64,000 bases of DNA. It comes from Hypericibacter adhaerens (GTDB lineage: Bacteria; Pseudomonadota; Alphaproteobacteria; Dongiales; Dongiaceae). The notes under the pieces are model-generated. The model was not told the origin of the DNA and ran no database searches. It saw nothing but the letters and a program-made list of their open reading frames with translations. The stretch spans positions 2,259,001-2,323,000 of the forward strand of contig NZ_CP042582.1 in assembly GCF_008728835.1 (NCBI RefSeq). Reading direction: 5' to 3'. The position numbers were made by a program, and so were the translations under genes. Shown here one piece after another: positions 1 to 8,579 of this stretch. The stretch's first letter is position 1. Each line of letters opens with the position of its first letter.

Positions 1-1321
1 CGCCGCGCGTCGCCAGGAACTCGTCGAGCGCCGCCTCGAAGCGCGCCACATCGGGCTCGCGCATCGGCAAGCTGAGGGCGACGAAGCCGCGTCGAGCCAG
101 ATAGATCCCGGCGGCGATCATGTCCAGATGGAAGAGCTTCAGCAGCTCGCCCATGCGGTTCTCGAGCGCGGGGTCGCTCGGATGAGCCTCGGCCGGCGTG
201 CGCACGGGGCCTTTGACGAAATGCAGGTTCATCAGCGAGCCCACGCCGGTGACCTGAAGCGGCGCCGCGTGGCGGCGCGCCACCGCGTTGAGGCGGTCGC
301 GCATCTGGTCGCCCAGCGCGTTGAGCCGGGTCGCCTCCTCGGGCGTGAAGACCTGGGTCAGGCCGGCGACGCCGCCCGCCATGGAGCAGACATTGTTGTT
401 GAAGGTGCCGGCATGGCCGATCGAATCCGGGCGATAGGGGTCGTAGCGTTCCATCAGGTCGCGCCGGCCGCCGAAGGCGCCGAAGGAAAGGCCGCCGCCC
501 AGATATTTGCCGAGCGTGGTCATGTCCGGCTTGACGCCGACCAGCGCCTGGCAGCCGCCGGGCGAGAGGCGCGAGGTCATGACCTCGTCGAAGATGAGGA
601 CGATGCCGCGCCGGGTGCATTCCTCGCGCAGCATCTTGAGGAAGGCGGGATCGGCCGGCAGGCAGCCGGCGGAGCCCTGCATCGGCTCGACCAGCACGGC
701 CGCGAGCTCGGCGCCATGCTGCGCGATCAGGTCCTTCGTGTATTCGGTCTCGTTGTAGCGGCCCTTGACCCAGTTCAGCGGCAGGTTGAGCGGATTGCCG
801 TGGCTGCCGAAATAGAACACGCCGCCGTGATAGGCGAACTCGAACACCATGATCTTGTCGCGGCCGGTCATGATGCGCGCGGTCTGGATCGCGAACAGAT
901 TGGCCTCGGTGCCGGAATTGCAGAACCGCACCAGCTCGATCGAGGGGATGCGCTTGCAGATCGCCTCGGCGAGCTGCGCCTCGTAGCGGTTGGGTCCGCC
1001 CAGCACGATGCCGTCGCCGAGCGCCTTGCCGATGGCGCCCTGGATCACCGGGTCGGAATGGCCGTAGAGCCCGGCCGTGTATTCGCCGAGGAAGTCCAGA
1101 TATTCATGCCCGTCGAGGTCGGTGAGTCTGTTGGCCTTGCCGTGGCCCCAAGCGAGCGGGAAGGGGGTGTAATGCAGCACGGTGCGGGTGTTGCCGCCCG
1201 GCATGACCTGCGCGGCCGAGGTGGCGCGGGCCTTGCTCTTCGGGTTGGCGGCGCTGTAGCGCGCCTCGGCCTCGGCGATCGCCGCATCGAGATCGGCATT
1301 GGGGCGGGATCCATCGGCCAT
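1..1321 (-). CDS. Class III PLP aminotransferase, glutamate-1-semialdehyde aminomutase-like (3' end cut by window)
   Basis: The frame is open from an ATG at 1321 to the window edge (440 codons, no stop seen), so the C-terminus is missing by a few residues at most. The fold is the class III PLP aminotransferase family: a substrate-side region with GEYTAGLYGHSDP, the PLP-phosphate region RFCNSGTEANLFAIQ, the PLP-ring aspartate in VLIFDEVMTSR, and the Schiff-base lysine K272 in TTLGKYLGGG. That lysine context and the length match the HemL (glutamate-1-semialdehyde 2,1-aminomutase) branch. Such paralogues outside heme operons often act on other amino donors, so the substrate is not assigned. It stands alone here, facing the SDR gene behind it on the same strand. 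A HemL role in tetrapyrrole synthesis is possible but not supported by neighbours. Confidence 0.88.
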   Translation of the reverse strand, partial: MADGSRPNADLDAAIAEAEARYSAANPKSKARATSAAQVMPGGNTRTVLHYTPFPLAWGHGKANRLTDLDGHEYLDFLGEYTAGLYGHSDPVIQGAIGKALGDGIVLGGPNRYEAQLAEAICKRIPSIELVRFCNSGTEANLFAIQTARIMTGRDKIMVFEFAYHGGVFYFGSHGNPLNLPLNWVKGRYNETEYTKDLIAQHGAELAAVLVEPMQGSAGCLPADPAFLKMLREECTRRGIVLIFDEVMTSRLSPGGCQALVGVKPDMTTLGKYLGGGLSFGAFGGRRDLMERYDPYRPDSIGHAGTFNNNVCSMAGGVAGLTQVFTPEEATRLNALGDQMRDRLNAVARRHAAPLQVTGVGSLMNLHFVKGPVRTPAEAHPSDPALENRMGELLKLFHLDMIAAGIYLARRGFVALSLPMREPDVARFEAALDEFLATRG

Positions 1322-1467
1322 GGGCGAACACTCCTGCTGGAACGGCCGGCCTCGGGGCGGCCGGAAAGCCCCGAGCATCGGGATTGAGGGCGCCGCCGTC
1401 AATCGTTCACAGCGGTGGTTTCCGCAGGGTGTGGGGGACGCCGATCGGCTTCATCACCGTCACGATG

Positions 1468-2187
1468 TCACCAGGGGACCGTGCGGCCGAGATAGTCCAG
1501 ATATTCCAGGCCCGGCCTCCGCTGCTTCTCGAGAAGCACGTTCACCAGGCTGGGGATGCTCTCTTCGATGGTGAGCCTCGCGTCGGGGCCGCCCAGATCG
1601 GTTTTGACCCAGCCCGGCGCCATGACCGCCAGGGCGCGCGATGTCCCGGCCTGGCGCGCCGCGAAGCTCCGCATGAACATGTTCAGCGCCGCCTTGCTGC
1701 CGCGATAGAGCTCCCGCTGACCGGTCTCGTTGTTGGCGATGCTTCCTTGTCCGGACGACATCACGCCGATCAGGCCCGTCGCCGCAACGTAGGGCTCCAG
1801 GCTTTCGATCACCCGCATCGGGCTCAGGGCGTTGGTGATCATGAGATGCACGAAATCGTCGGTCGACACCTCGCCGATCGTCTGCGTCGGGTCTCGATTG
1901 GCCGTGCCGGCATTGACGAACAGCATGTCGAACATCCGGCCGGACAGGCGGTCATGCAGCGCCGCGAGCTGGTCGGGCTCGCAGATGTCCAGGATCTCGA
2001 TCTCGACCCGGCCTTTGTATTCGTCCGCCAGGTCGTGCAGCAGGGTCCGGGTCGCCCCGCCGCGGACCGTGCCGACGACGTTCCAGCCCTTTTTCAGGAA
2101 CTCGGCCGCCATGGCATGGCCGAGCCCGCGGGAGGCGCCAATGAGGAGGATCGTGCGGGCTGCGTCGCGCAGGACGGCTGTGCTCAT
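1468..2187 (-). CDS. Short-chain dehydrogenase/reductase (SDR)
   Basis: A 239-residue SDR with the nucleotide-binding GASRGLG at residues 17-23, NAG at 92-94, catalytic serines near 144-145 and the Y161-x3-K165 pair, so the enzyme should be active as an NAD(P)H-dependent oxidoreductase. A longer frame starts at 2241, but the ATG at 2187 is preferred because it places the Rossmann start at the usual distance and the extra leader has no conserved look. The gene is divergent from the LysR gene at 2323, with 135 bp between them, which is the classic arrangement for a LysR regulator and its target. The substrate is unknown. Confidence 0.87.
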   Translation of the reverse strand: MSTAVLRDAARTILLIGASRGLGHAMAAEFLKKGWNVVGTVRGGATRTLLHDLADEYKGRVEIEILDICEPDQLAALHDRLSGRMFDMLFVNAGTANRDPTQTIGEVSTDDFVHLMITNALSPMRVIESLEPYVAATGLIGVMSSGQGSIANNETGQRELYRGSKAALNMFMRSFAARQAGTSRALAVMAPGWVKTDLGGPDARLTIEESIPSLVNVLLEKQRRPGLEYLDYLGRTVPW

Positions 2188-2269
2188 GGGTGAATGTCTT
2201 TCCGCTGGTGAGGTTGACCGCAGATATGCGCAGCCTTTCATTGGGCGCCAGACGCATTCAAATCAAAAT

Positions 2270-2289
2270 ATAGTTGCATCGAACGCTAT
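2270..2289. promoter_or_regulatory. Possible LysR binding site in the divergent promoter region
   Basis: Between the SDR start (2187) and the LysR start (2323) the sequence is clearly more AT-rich than its surroundings. It contains ATAG and CTAT half-sites spaced 12 bases apart, which fits the loose T-N11-A form of LysR boxes. The match is weak and rests mainly on position. Confidence 0.28.
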
Positions 2290-2322
2290 GTCCTGCCGCG
2301 CCGATGCGATAGGCTCACGCCA

Positions 2323-3252
2323 ATGAGCGACGTGGATCTGAACCTTCTCGCGGCGCTGGATGTGCTGCTTGCCGAGGGCAGTGTGACGGGGGCGGCCCGT
2401 CGCCTCGGCTTGAGCGCGTCGGCCATGAGCCGGACGCTGACGCGGCTTCGGGCGGCGACAGGCGACCCGCTGCTCGTCCGTGCCGGGCGAAGGCTTGTGC
2501 CGACGCCGCGGGCGGCCGAGCTCCGCGATCGCGTCCATGAGCTGACGCGGGACGCGCAGGCGGTGCTCCGGCCGCAAGTCGCTCACCTGGACGTCGCCTC
2601 GCTCGAGCTGACCTTCACCCTGCGTGTCAGCGAGGCCTTCCTGGAATATCTTTCCGGCCCCGTCGCGGCCGCTGTCACCCAGGCAGCGCCACGCGTCTGC
2701 CTCCGGTTCGCCCCCAAACCGAACAAAGACGCCGGGCCGCTGAGGGAGGGGCTCGCTGATCTGGAGATCGGCGTGCTGGGAACTTCCGCGCCGGAGATAC
2801 GCACCCAGCTCCTGTTCCGAGACCGCTATGTCGGCGTGGCCCGGATCGGGCATCCCCTTCTGCGGAGCAGAGCGGTCACGCCCGAACGATATGCGGCCTG
2901 CAACCATGTCGTCGCGTCCAAGGACGCGGATACGATCGAGCCGATCGATGCCGCCCTGCAGAGCCTGGGGCTCAAGCGGGCCATCAGGGTTGTCGTGCCT
3001 GGATATCCGGATGCGATGCGGATCGCCCGCCAGTCGGATCTGGTGGCGCTCGTGCCTCAGTCGTGCCTTGGCAACAGCCTGACCGCCGATCGCGCCGCCT
3101 CGTCGGGTCTCGCGAGCTTCGAGCTTCCGGTCCCCGTGCCGGAATTCAATATATCGGCGATGTGGCATCCCCGCATGGATGCCGACCCGGCCCATCGCTG
3201 GCTGCGGAACACCGTGATGTCGGTCTGCCGGACGGCCTATGCCTCGAGGTGA
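2323..3252 (+). CDS. LysR-family transcriptional regulator
   Basis: A 309-residue protein with a normal LysR layout. The N-terminal winged HTH covers about residues 3-62 (LNLLAALDVLLAEGSVTGAA, then LSASAMSRTLTRLRAATGD, then LLVRAGRRLVPTPRA). The rest is the two-lobed periplasmic-binding-protein-like effector domain. The HTH wording is close to the subgroup whose members control a divergently transcribed SDR or quinone oxidoreductase. It is divergent from the SDR gene at 1468-2187, which is the likely target, and convergent with the SDR at 3266. The effector is unknown. Confidence 0.9.
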   Translation: MSDVDLNLLAALDVLLAEGSVTGAARRLGLSASAMSRTLTRLRAATGDPLLVRAGRRLVPTPRAAELRDRVHELTRDAQAVLRPQVAHLDVASLELTFTLRVSEAFLEYLSGPVAAAVTQAAPRVCLRFAPKPNKDAGPLREGLADLEIGVLGTSAPEIRTQLLFRDRYVGVARIGHPLLRSRAVTPERYAACNHVVASKDADTIEPIDAALQSLGLKRAIRVVVPGYPDAMRIARQSDLVALVPQSCLGNSLTADRAASSGLASFELPVPVPEFNISAMWHPRMDADPAHRWLRNTVMSVCRTAYASR

Positions 3253-3265
3253 GGACGGTGCCGCA

Positions 3266-4003
3266 TCAGAGCCCGCGGTTGACGCCGCCATCCACCATGA
3301 TGTTCTGCCCGGTCGTGGCCCCTGACTCCGGCGAGAGCAGGAAGGCCGTCATGCTGACGAGTTCGGCCATGCGCGTGGCCCGCGCGATGGGGATGGTCCG
3401 TCGCACCTCGTCGGTCATCGGCCAGTTCTCCACGAAGCCCGGCAGGATGTTGTTCATCCGGATGCCGTCGCGCGCGTAGCGGTCGGCATAGAGCTTGGTG
3501 TAGCCCGCGAGCGCCATGCGGGTCGTGCCCGAGACCGGGAAGATCAGCCGCGGCTCGAGCGCGGCGAAGGTCGAGACATTGACGATCGAGCCGCCGCCGG
3601 CGCGCTGGAAGACCGGCGTCACGAACCGCGCCATCCGTACCACGTTGAGGAAATAGAGATCGAAGCCGAAGAGCCAGGCCTCGTCGGTGATGTCGGTCAA
3701 GGAGCGGTCCAGGTCCGGATCGTAGGGCATGCCGGAGGCGTGGTAGGATTCCGGATCGCGACCGGTATTGTTCACCACCCCGTCGATGCGGCCATAACGG
3801 CCCAGCGCCAGCTCGACCAGCGCCGCCAGATCCTTGGGCTCGGTCACCGAGCCCTTCATGCCGATCCCGCCCAGCTCGGCGGCGAGCTTCTCCGCGGCAT
3901 CCGATCTCGACATCAGGGCGAGCTCGTAACCCTTCTCGGCAAGACCCTTGGCGAGGGCGGCGCCGATCCCTTGTCCTGCGGCCGTGACGATGGCGACGGG
4001 CAT
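3266..4003 (-). CDS. SDR-family protein without the YxxxK catalytic pair
   Basis: A 245-residue SDR-like protein beginning at the ATG at 4003; a longer open frame upstream is only the mirror of the ligase gene. The nucleotide site is TAAGQGIG (residues 7-14), with NNTG at 78-81 in place of NNAG and a serine at 144 where the catalytic Ser belongs. At the catalytic Tyr/Lys position the sequence reads S158-G-T-T-R162, so both the tyrosine and the lysine are absent and no other tyrosine lies between 145 and 167. The Rossmann fold and the C-terminal GQNIMVDGG are intact. It sits 41 bp downstream of the CoA ligase gene on the same strand, so it may be co-transcribed. A binding or non-redox role, or altered chemistry, is possible. 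Confidence 0.82.
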   Translation of the reverse strand: MPVAIVTAAGQGIGAALAKGLAEKGYELALMSRSDAAEKLAAELGGIGMKGSVTEPKDLAALVELALGRYGRIDGVVNNTGRDPESYHASGMPYDPDLDRSLTDITDEAWLFGFDLYFLNVVRMARFVTPVFQRAGGGSIVNVSTFAALEPRLIFPVSGTTRMALAGYTKLYADRYARDGIRMNNILPGFVENWPMTDEVRRTIPIARATRMAELVSMTAFLLSPESGATTGQNIMVDGGVNRGL

Positions 4004-4044
4004 GATGGCCTTCCTTTTCTGCTTTGGCCTCTGTTTGGGGGCCT

Positions 4045-5403
4045 CTAGCTCTTGGGCCGCTGCGCATGGCCGCGGTCGTCCTGCCAGCGCTTGGCCTTGT
4101 ATTCGCTGCGGGCGAGCGCCTCCGGCGCCAGGATCTCGACCCCGAAGCTGATCCCGATGCGCTTGTTGAGGATCGCGGACAGCCGCTGCTGCCACAGCTG
4201 GGCCGCTTCCGGAGAGAGGGTGTGCTTCGGCATGACCCGCACCGTCGCGACATCGGCGTTGCGCTCGTCGGAGGTGAGGATGACCTGATACTCGTCGACC
4301 TCGGGATCGGAGAACAGCGCGTCGTCCACCGCCTGCGGCCAGATATTGACGCCCTTCACCTTCTTCATGTCGTCCGTCCGGCTGATGGAGGCGACCTCGA
4401 TGCCGGAGAAGGGGCGCCCGCAGCGGCAATAGCGCGGCTCGTGCCAGATGCCGCGGTCGCGGGTCCGGCAGCGGATGAGCGGCGTGTCGGTGTGATAGAG
4501 GCTGGTCACGACGATCTCGCCGGCCTCGCCGTCCTTCACATGCTTGCCCGTCGCCGGGTCGATCACCTCGGTCAGCACCATCGGGTCGATATTATGCAGC
4601 AGGCCCGGCCGGGACGCCGTCCCGATCCCTTCCTCGCAGCAGAAGGCATGGTCGTTGCCGGTCTGGGTCGAGCCGTAGCGGTCGAACACCTTGGCGCCCC
4701 AGGCCTCCTCGAGCCGCTCCAGCCAGGCAAAGCCCGAGCCTTCGCCGCCGGTCATGAGCACGCGCAGGCCGTAGCTCGAGGCCTTGTCGCCGGCGATCGC
4801 CGCCAGATGGCCGAAATAGGAGGTGGTGCCGAAGAGGGCGGCCGGCCGGTAGCGGGTCATGAGCTCGAGCTTCCGGGCCGCGTTGTAGTTGCCGACGGGA
4901 AAGACCGAGAGCCCGTAGGAGACGGCACCCTGGAACTCGCAGCGGCCGCCCGACATGAGCGTGATGGGCAGCGTCAGGAACACGCCGTCGGCGCGCTGCA
5001 GCCCCGACCAGCACATATGGAAGCCGTAGATATGGCCGGTGCCGATGAACTCGTCGGCCGTCTGGGCATGGATCTCGACGCCCTGGCCCGAGGTGCCGGA
5101 GGTGTTGCTCCAGACCAGGGGATAGCGGCGCTCCAGCACATGCTGGTGGCGCAGCCCGAAGGGCGGGGCCGCCTGCTGGTCCTCCATGAAGTCGCGCTTC
5201 TCGACGGTCGGGAACTCGGCCGTGAAGCGCTCGAGGGTGGTGGTGTGATCGGGCGATGCGCCCACGGCTGCCCAGCGCTGGCGGTAGAACTTGTTCTCAC
5301 GCAGGACCTTCGGCAGCAGGTGCGTCAGCCGCTTCATCTGCAGCGCCTTCACCTCGTCGCGCGAGAGCCGCTCCACGCTCGGGTCATAGATGCGCTTTTC
5401 CAC
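4045..5403 (-). CDS. Phenylacetate-CoA ligase-like AMP-forming acyl-CoA ligase
   Basis: A 452-residue member of the PaaK-type adenylate-forming ligases, which couple an aromatic or cyclic carboxylic acid to CoA using ATP. Visible motifs are the phosphate-binding SNTSGTSGQGVEI (about residues 100-112), YGSTQTGND as the adenine/acid motif, and TPLIRCRTRDRG with a metal-binding-like YCRCGRPFSG near the hinge; the small C-terminal lid follows. The length agrees with PaaK (about 430-440). It is divergent from the amidohydrolase-SDR-dehydrogenase-hydratase genes that start at 5599. This suggests it performs the activation step of that pathway. The acid it activates cannot be read from the sequence. 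Confidence 0.88.
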   Translation of the reverse strand: MEKRIYDPSVERLSRDEVKALQMKRLTHLLPKVLRENKFYRQRWAAVGASPDHTTTLERFTAEFPTVEKRDFMEDQQAAPPFGLRHQHVLERRYPLVWSNTSGTSGQGVEIHAQTADEFIGTGHIYGFHMCWSGLQRADGVFLTLPITLMSGGRCEFQGAVSYGLSVFPVGNYNAARKLELMTRYRPAALFGTTSYFGHLAAIAGDKASSYGLRVLMTGGEGSGFAWLERLEEAWGAKVFDRYGSTQTGNDHAFCCEEGIGTASRPGLLHNIDPMVLTEVIDPATGKHVKDGEAGEIVVTSLYHTDTPLIRCRTRDRGIWHEPRYCRCGRPFSGIEVASISRTDDMKKVKGVNIWPQAVDDALFSDPEVDEYQVILTSDERNADVATVRVMPKHTLSPEAAQLWQQRLSAILNKRIGISFGVEILAPEALARSEYKAKRWQDDRGHAQRPKS

Positions 5404-5598
5404 GTCTCCACCTTGCCGGGCCGTTTCCTCTTGTCGTCTAATTTACTAGACGGCCCTGCGAGTGCCAAGGAAGAATGAAGCGATAACGCGCGCCGTCGTT
5501 CAATTGCCGCCGCGAGGCGGGTGGACATCGTGTTTAAAGAATCATAGCATCTGACCCCTGCGCGTGGCGGCCGCCCGGCCGCCGGAAAGACGAGTGCC

Positions 5599-6441
5599 AT
5601 GGCAGCCATCGACATCCTCTGCAACGACTTCACCCCCGCCGGCATCCGCAAGAACTATGCCGAGAACGAGGAGGAGAAGAGCCGCTTCGAGCAGGTCGGG
5701 CGGCATCACAATTTCGTCGGCTACGAGCCGCCCGAGTTCCTGAAGCGCATGGATGCCATCGGCGTCGAGACGCTCCTGGTCTGCGCGATCCAGACCTGGT
5801 CCTACAAGGAGCAGAAGCCGCTCGAAAGCTCCTCGGTCGAGGAGATCGTGGCCGTGGTGCGCCAGGCGCCAAAGCGGCTCCACGGGCTCTACGGCGTCAA
5901 TATCCATCGCGGCATGAAGGGGGTCGCCGAGTTCGAGCGCGCGGTGCGGGAGCATGGCTTCAAGGGCCTTCATATCCATCCCCATGGCTACGGCCTGCCG
6001 CCCGACCATGCCTATTATTTCCCCTATTACGCCAAGGCGCAGGAGCTGAAGGTCCCGGCCGTCATCTCGATGGGCCATACACTCGACCTGATGCCGAACG
6101 ATCCGGGGCGGCCGATCCATCTCGACAAGGTGGCGCTCTATTTCTCGGATCTGGCCGTCGTCTGCACCCATACGGGCTGGCCCTGGACCGAGGAGGCGAT
6201 CGCGCTCGCCTGGAAGCACCCCAACCTGTTCCTCGGCACCTCGGCCCATGCGCCCAAATACTGGAAGCCCGAGCTGGTGAAGTTCATCAACTCGCACGGC
6301 CAGGACAAGGTGATGTGGGGCACCGACTATCCGTTGATCGACCACAAGGAGTCGCTGCAGCAGATCGAGGCGCTGGGTCTCAAGGAAAGCTCGAAGGAAA
6401 AGTTCGTGCGCAAGAACGCCGCCCGGGTCTTCGGGCTGTAG
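5599..6441 (+). CDS. Amidohydrolase-family (PF04909) protein lacking the N-terminal HxH metal motif
   Basis: A 280-residue TIM-barrel protein of the amidohydrolase-2/ACMSD-like family. Late motifs are present: GLHIHPHGYGLPPDH, the histidine in VVCTHTGWPWTEEA, and the aspartate in VMWGTDYPLIDH. The family's usual first metal motif, Asp-x-His-x-His after strand 1, reads IDILCND here (D5, L7, N9), so both histidines are replaced. The protein is followed 49 bp later by an SDR and then by CoA-pathway enzymes. It may hydrolyse or decarboxylate a cyclic CoA intermediate with an altered metal site, or without metal. The family assignment is firm; the reaction is not known. Confidence 0.85.
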   Translation: MAAIDILCNDFTPAGIRKNYAENEEEKSRFEQVGRHHNFVGYEPPEFLKRMDAIGVETLLVCAIQTWSYKEQKPLESSSVEEIVAVVRQAPKRLHGLYGVNIHRGMKGVAEFERAVREHGFKGLHIHPHGYGLPPDHAYYFPYYAKAQELKVPAVISMGHTLDLMPNDPGRPIHLDKVALYFSDLAVVCTHTGWPWTEEAIALAWKHPNLFLGTSAHAPKYWKPELVKFINSHGQDKVMWGTDYPLIDHKESLQQIEALGLKESSKEKFVRKNAARVFGL

Positions 6442-6490
6442 GGTCTTCGGGCTCTGGCGCTCTGCCGGTTATCGGAAGAAGGAGATATCG

Positions 6491-7240
6491 ATGTCGAATG
6501 GCAAAGTCGCGTTGGTCACCGGGGCCGCCGGTGGTATCGGCCAGGGCGTGGTGCTGCGCCTCCTCAAGGACGGCTTCACGGTCGCGGCCATGGATATCAA
6601 CGAGAAGGCGCTGGCCGAGCTCAGCCAGCGCGGCCAGAGCTACAAGAGTACCCTCTCGATCTGGCCCTGCGACCAGACCAACGAGAAGATGACCCGCGAC
6701 GCGGTCGCCAAGATCGAAGCCAAGCTCGGGCCCGTCGAGGCGCTGGTGAACACGATCGGCTGGGTCGGCACGAGCCGCTTCGCCGACGAGGATTCCGATT
6801 ACTGGCGCAAGGTGATCGCCATCAATCTCGAGGCGGTGCTCTATTCGACCCATGCGGTGCTGAAGGGCATGGTCGAGCGCAAGCGCGGCAAGATGGTGCA
6901 TTTCGCCTCGGATGCGGGCCGCGTCGGCACCAGCGGCGAGGTGGTCTATTCCGCGACCAAGGGCGGCATCATCGCCTTCGCCAAGAGCCTCGCCCGCGAG
7001 CATGCGCGCCACAACATCAACGTCAATTGCGTCTCGCCGGGCCCGACCGACACGCCGCTCCTGCAGCAGGAGATCAAGGACGATCCCGAGCTGATCCGGC
7101 GCATGGTCCGCCTCATCCCCTTCCGTCGCGTCGCCACGCCGGAAGACCAGGCGGCCGTGGTCAGCTTCCTGGTCTCGCCCGATTCCGACTATCTCACCGG
7201 CCAGACCATCAGTTGCAGCGGCGGCCTCGTGATGGTGTGA
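6491..7240 (+). CDS. SDR-family dehydrogenase, BadH-like (2-hydroxycycloalkanecarboxyl-CoA type)
   Basis: A 249-residue classical SDR: TGAAGGIG at residues 10-17, catalytic S140, Y153 and K157 (VYSATK), and a C-terminal LTGQTISCSGG. The start ATG at 6491 follows AAGAAGGAGAT, a strong ribosome site. The overall sequence style and the setting beside an acyl-CoA dehydrogenase and an enoyl-CoA hydratase resemble 3-hydroxyacyl-CoA-type SDRs such as BadH of alicyclic acid degradation. An NAD-dependent oxidation of a beta-hydroxyacyl-CoA to the ketone is therefore the likely step. The nearest alternative is a generic 3-oxoacyl-ACP reductase. Confidence 0.85.
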   Translation: MSNGKVALVTGAAGGIGQGVVLRLLKDGFTVAAMDINEKALAELSQRGQSYKSTLSIWPCDQTNEKMTRDAVAKIEAKLGPVEALVNTIGWVGTSRFADEDSDYWRKVIAINLEAVLYSTHAVLKGMVERKRGKMVHFASDAGRVGTSGEVVYSATKGGIIAFAKSLAREHARHNINVNCVSPGPTDTPLLQQEIKDDPELIRRMVRLIPFRRVATPEDQAAVVSFLVSPDSDYLTGQTISCSGGLVMV

Positions 7241-7280
7241 GGGCGCTCTGTCGATGGCACTCGCGCGCGTTCACACTCCC

Positions 7281-7359
7281 GTCATCCCCGCGAAAGCGGG
7301 GATCCATGGAAGGGCGGGAGCACGGCATCGACATGGGCCCCCGCTTTCGCGGGGGTGAC
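7281..7359. repeat. REP-type paired inverted repeat (copy 1)
   Basis: Two hairpin units face each other: GTCATCCCCGCGAAAGCGGG at the left and CCCCCGCTTTCGCGGGGGTG at the right, with about 30 bp between them. Each unit folds on itself with a GAAA/TTTC loop, and the two units are also complementary to each other. It lies between the SDR and acyl-CoA dehydrogenase genes. The same element recurs at 10815, 16018 and 58946. Confidence 0.9.
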
Positions 7360-7382
7360 GGCAAAAGGGGGGAGCATCGCCC

Positions 7383-8549
7383 ATGGATGCCGCGGTTCAG
7401 AAGCAGATCCTCGAGACCGTCGACAAGCTCGCGCGCGAGCGGGTTCTGCCGCGCGCGGCCGAGATCGACCGCACCGACGAGTTCCCGCGCGACCTCTACA
7501 AGGCGGCGGGCGAGCTCGGCCTGTTCGGGCTCTGGATCCCGGAGGAATATGGCGGCATCGGTCCCGACATGGCGACGCCGCTCCTGATCTCGGAACGGCT
7601 CGCGCGGGCGAGCGCCAGCTTCGCGCTCGTCTATAGCAATTGCGGCGACGCCTGCACGCCGATCGTCCATGCCGGGGCGCCGCATATCAAGGAACGCTAC
7701 CTGCCGGGGATCGCCTCGGGCGGGATCATCCCCTGCTTCTCGCTGTCGGAGCCGGGTGCCGGTTCCGATGCGGGCGGCATCACCACCACGGCGCGGCGCG
7801 AGGGCGACCACTATGTCATCGACGGCCGCAAATGCTGGTGCACCAACGGTTCCGTCGGCGACGTCTTCATTCTCTTCGCCAAGACCGACAAGGAGGCCGG
7901 CAACAAGGGCGTCTCGGCCTTCGTCGTGCCGCGCGATACGCCAGGCTTCACCATCGGCCGCGACGAGGACCTGATCGGCCTGCGCGGCAGCCCGGCCACC
8001 CAGCTCCAGTTCGACGGCGCCAGGGTGCCGGTCGACCACCGGCTGGGTGAGGAGGGCGAGGGCTTCAAGATCGCGATGGTCTCGCTCGACGAGGCCCGGC
8101 TCAACTGCGCGGCCATGGCGATCGGCGTCGCGACCGCGGCGCTCGAAACGGCGGTCGCCTATGCCAAGGAGCGCGTGCAGTTCGGCAAGCCCATCATCCA
8201 GCATCAAGGCCTGCAGTTCCTGCTGGCGGAATCGGCGGCCCAGCTCGCGGCCGCGCGCAGCCTGTGGGAGCAGGCGATGACGCTGGTCGCCACCGCACCC
8301 GGCAGACGTTCCTCGAGCTTCGCCGCGATGGCCAAGCTGGTGGCGACGGATGCGGCGATGCAGATCACCACCGACGCCGTGCAGACGCTGGGCGGCTACG
8401 GCCTCAGCCGCGATTTCCCGGTCGAGCGCATGATGCGCGACGTCAAGGCCTTCCAGATCTTCGACGGCACCAACCAGATCCAGAAGATGCTCATCGGCCG
8501 CTATCTGGAGAAGTTCGGCGTGCCCTTCGCCGACGACACGCCGGCCTGA
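7383..8549 (+). CDS. Acyl-CoA dehydrogenase
   Basis: A 388-residue FAD-dependent acyl-CoA dehydrogenase of normal length. It has the N-terminal helical domain, the central beta domain with CFSLSEPGAGSDAGG for FAD and substrate binding, and the C-terminal helices with VQTLGGYGLSRDFPVERMMRD. At the place where short- and medium-chain enzymes carry the catalytic glutamate of the EGT motif, this protein has aspartate D361 (FDGTNQIQ). It lies between the BadH-like SDR and the crotonase-type hydratase, so it should introduce the double bond that the hydratase then hydrates. The start ATG at 7383 lies just after GGGGGGAGCATCGCCC. Confidence 0.92.
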   Translation: MDAAVQKQILETVDKLARERVLPRAAEIDRTDEFPRDLYKAAGELGLFGLWIPEEYGGIGPDMATPLLISERLARASASFALVYSNCGDACTPIVHAGAPHIKERYLPGIASGGIIPCFSLSEPGAGSDAGGITTTARREGDHYVIDGRKCWCTNGSVGDVFILFAKTDKEAGNKGVSAFVVPRDTPGFTIGRDEDLIGLRGSPATQLQFDGARVPVDHRLGEEGEGFKIAMVSLDEARLNCAAMAIGVATAALETAVAYAKERVQFGKPIIQHQGLQFLLAESAAQLAAARSLWEQAMTLVATAPGRRSSSFAAMAKLVATDAAMQITTDAVQTLGGYGLSRDFPVERMMRDVKAFQIFDGTNQIQKMLIGRYLEKFGVPFADDTPA

Positions 8550-8579
8550 GGCTGGGACAGCAGAGGAAAGGAGCGACCC

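Noticed and set aside
1-1387. A plus-strand frame of 419 codons at 128-1387
   Set aside because: It is the mirror of the class III aminotransferase gene, whose PLP motifs are complete on the minus strand.
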